Assembly: GCA_026418215.1 (NCBI GenBank)
Contig: JAOABT010000321.1
Location: 1 to 5,803 of the forward strand
DNA length: 5,803 nt
Origin: Clostridia bacterium
Lineage (GTDB): Bacteria > Bacillota > Clostridia > DSM-8532
Direction: 5' to 3'
Below, one piece after another: positions 5,622 to 5,803 of this stretch. Each line of letters starts with the position of its first letter. Within the stretch, counting starts at the first letter, position 1. The notes under the pieces were generated by a model that saw only the letters and a program-made list of their open reading frames with translations, did no database searches and was not told where the DNA came from. The position numbers and the translations under genes were made by a program.

Positions 5622-5803
5622 CTACTGTATCATATTTTTCATAATTAATGTTAGTAGCTGACCAACTTTACGCTCAAGTGCTGCCACTCGTTCTTTTTCA
5701 ACAGCCAGTTCCTTTTTTCTTCCGTTGAACCTTTCTTAAAAACGTCGGTAGCTCGTTCCAGAAATTCAGATTTCCATCGACTTAACATGACTGGACTTAC
5801 AAC
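5622..5803 (-). pseudogene. IS3-family orfA-like transposase fragment, frameshifted, 5' end beyond the window
   Basis: The upstream frame reads VSPVMLSRWKSEFLERATDV and continues to STEEK. This is the end of a helix-turn-helix region followed by the linker typical of IS3-family OrfA (HTH_Tnp_1). The match then jumps frame to KKELAVEKER, then VAALERKVGQLT, the leucine-zipper end of OrfA, and stops at a TAG (5624-5622). The break lies in an A-run (TTTTTT at 5713-5718 on the plus strand). Seven A residues in place of six would join the two parts as EEKKELAVEKER. No orfB (DDE integrase) follows, so the element is truncated as well as frameshifted. The single-base loss may be real decay or a homopolymer error. 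It is the only mobile-element sequence in the window and would carry the N-terminus past position 5803. Confidence 0.65.

Noticed and set aside
20..5803. CRISPR array, tRNA or rRNA genes, toxin-antitoxin or defence genes
   Set aside because: I looked for spaced direct repeats, tRNA-like arms and small paired genes on both strands and found none.

Overview
The window reads like a fragment of a Bacillota genome, most likely a Clostridia-type bacterium. It is moderately AT-rich. It has strong AGGAGG-type ribosome binding sites, near-consensus sigma-A promoters with 17-bp spacers, an rpsF-ssb pair, and a secreted protein with S-layer-homology-like repeats followed by Ig-like domains. Every gene I can support is on the minus strand, so the biological reading order runs from the right edge to the left edge. 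The first 19 bases are the Tn5/Nextera mosaic-end adapter, so the left edge is a library artefact. The right edge lies inside an IS3-like transposase fragment, a common place for an assembly to break. The window is therefore probably an entire short-read contig.

Layout from right to left. (1) 5622-5803 is the 3' part of an IS3-family orfA-like transposase, broken by a one-base loss in an A-run and with no orfB after it. (2) 5580-5621 holds overlapping inverted repeats, and 5542-5570 a near-consensus promoter. (3) 4093-5496 encodes a polyprenyl-phosphate sugar-1-phosphate transferase with an N-terminal membrane region (WbaP/WcaJ type), which starts lipid-linked glycan synthesis. (4) About 250 bases without a gene contain one weak candidate promoter. 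(5) 3840-3868 is a strong promoter, followed by a structured leader (3782-3816) that resembles an S6:S18 autoregulatory element, then rpsF (3469-3753) and ssb (2956-3411). This operon closes with a clear intrinsic terminator at 2887-2921, where rpsR would normally follow. (6) dusB (1844-2821) starts at TTG. (7) A strong extended -10 promoter (1741-1769) and a leader of about 140 nt with two mutually exclusive hairpins precede a large S-layer-type gene (20-1595) that is cut off by the adapter. That gene is fully open but has no stop codon inside the window.

Functionally the window combines housekeeping genes (ribosomal protein S6, single-stranded DNA-binding protein, tRNA dihydrouridine synthase) with two cell-surface genes, the glycan-initiating transferase and the S-layer-like protein. 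A link between those two, such as glycosylation of the surface layer, is possible but is only suggested by proximity. I see no clear new multi-gene system. The most interesting parts are the two RNA leaders and the divergent surface protein.
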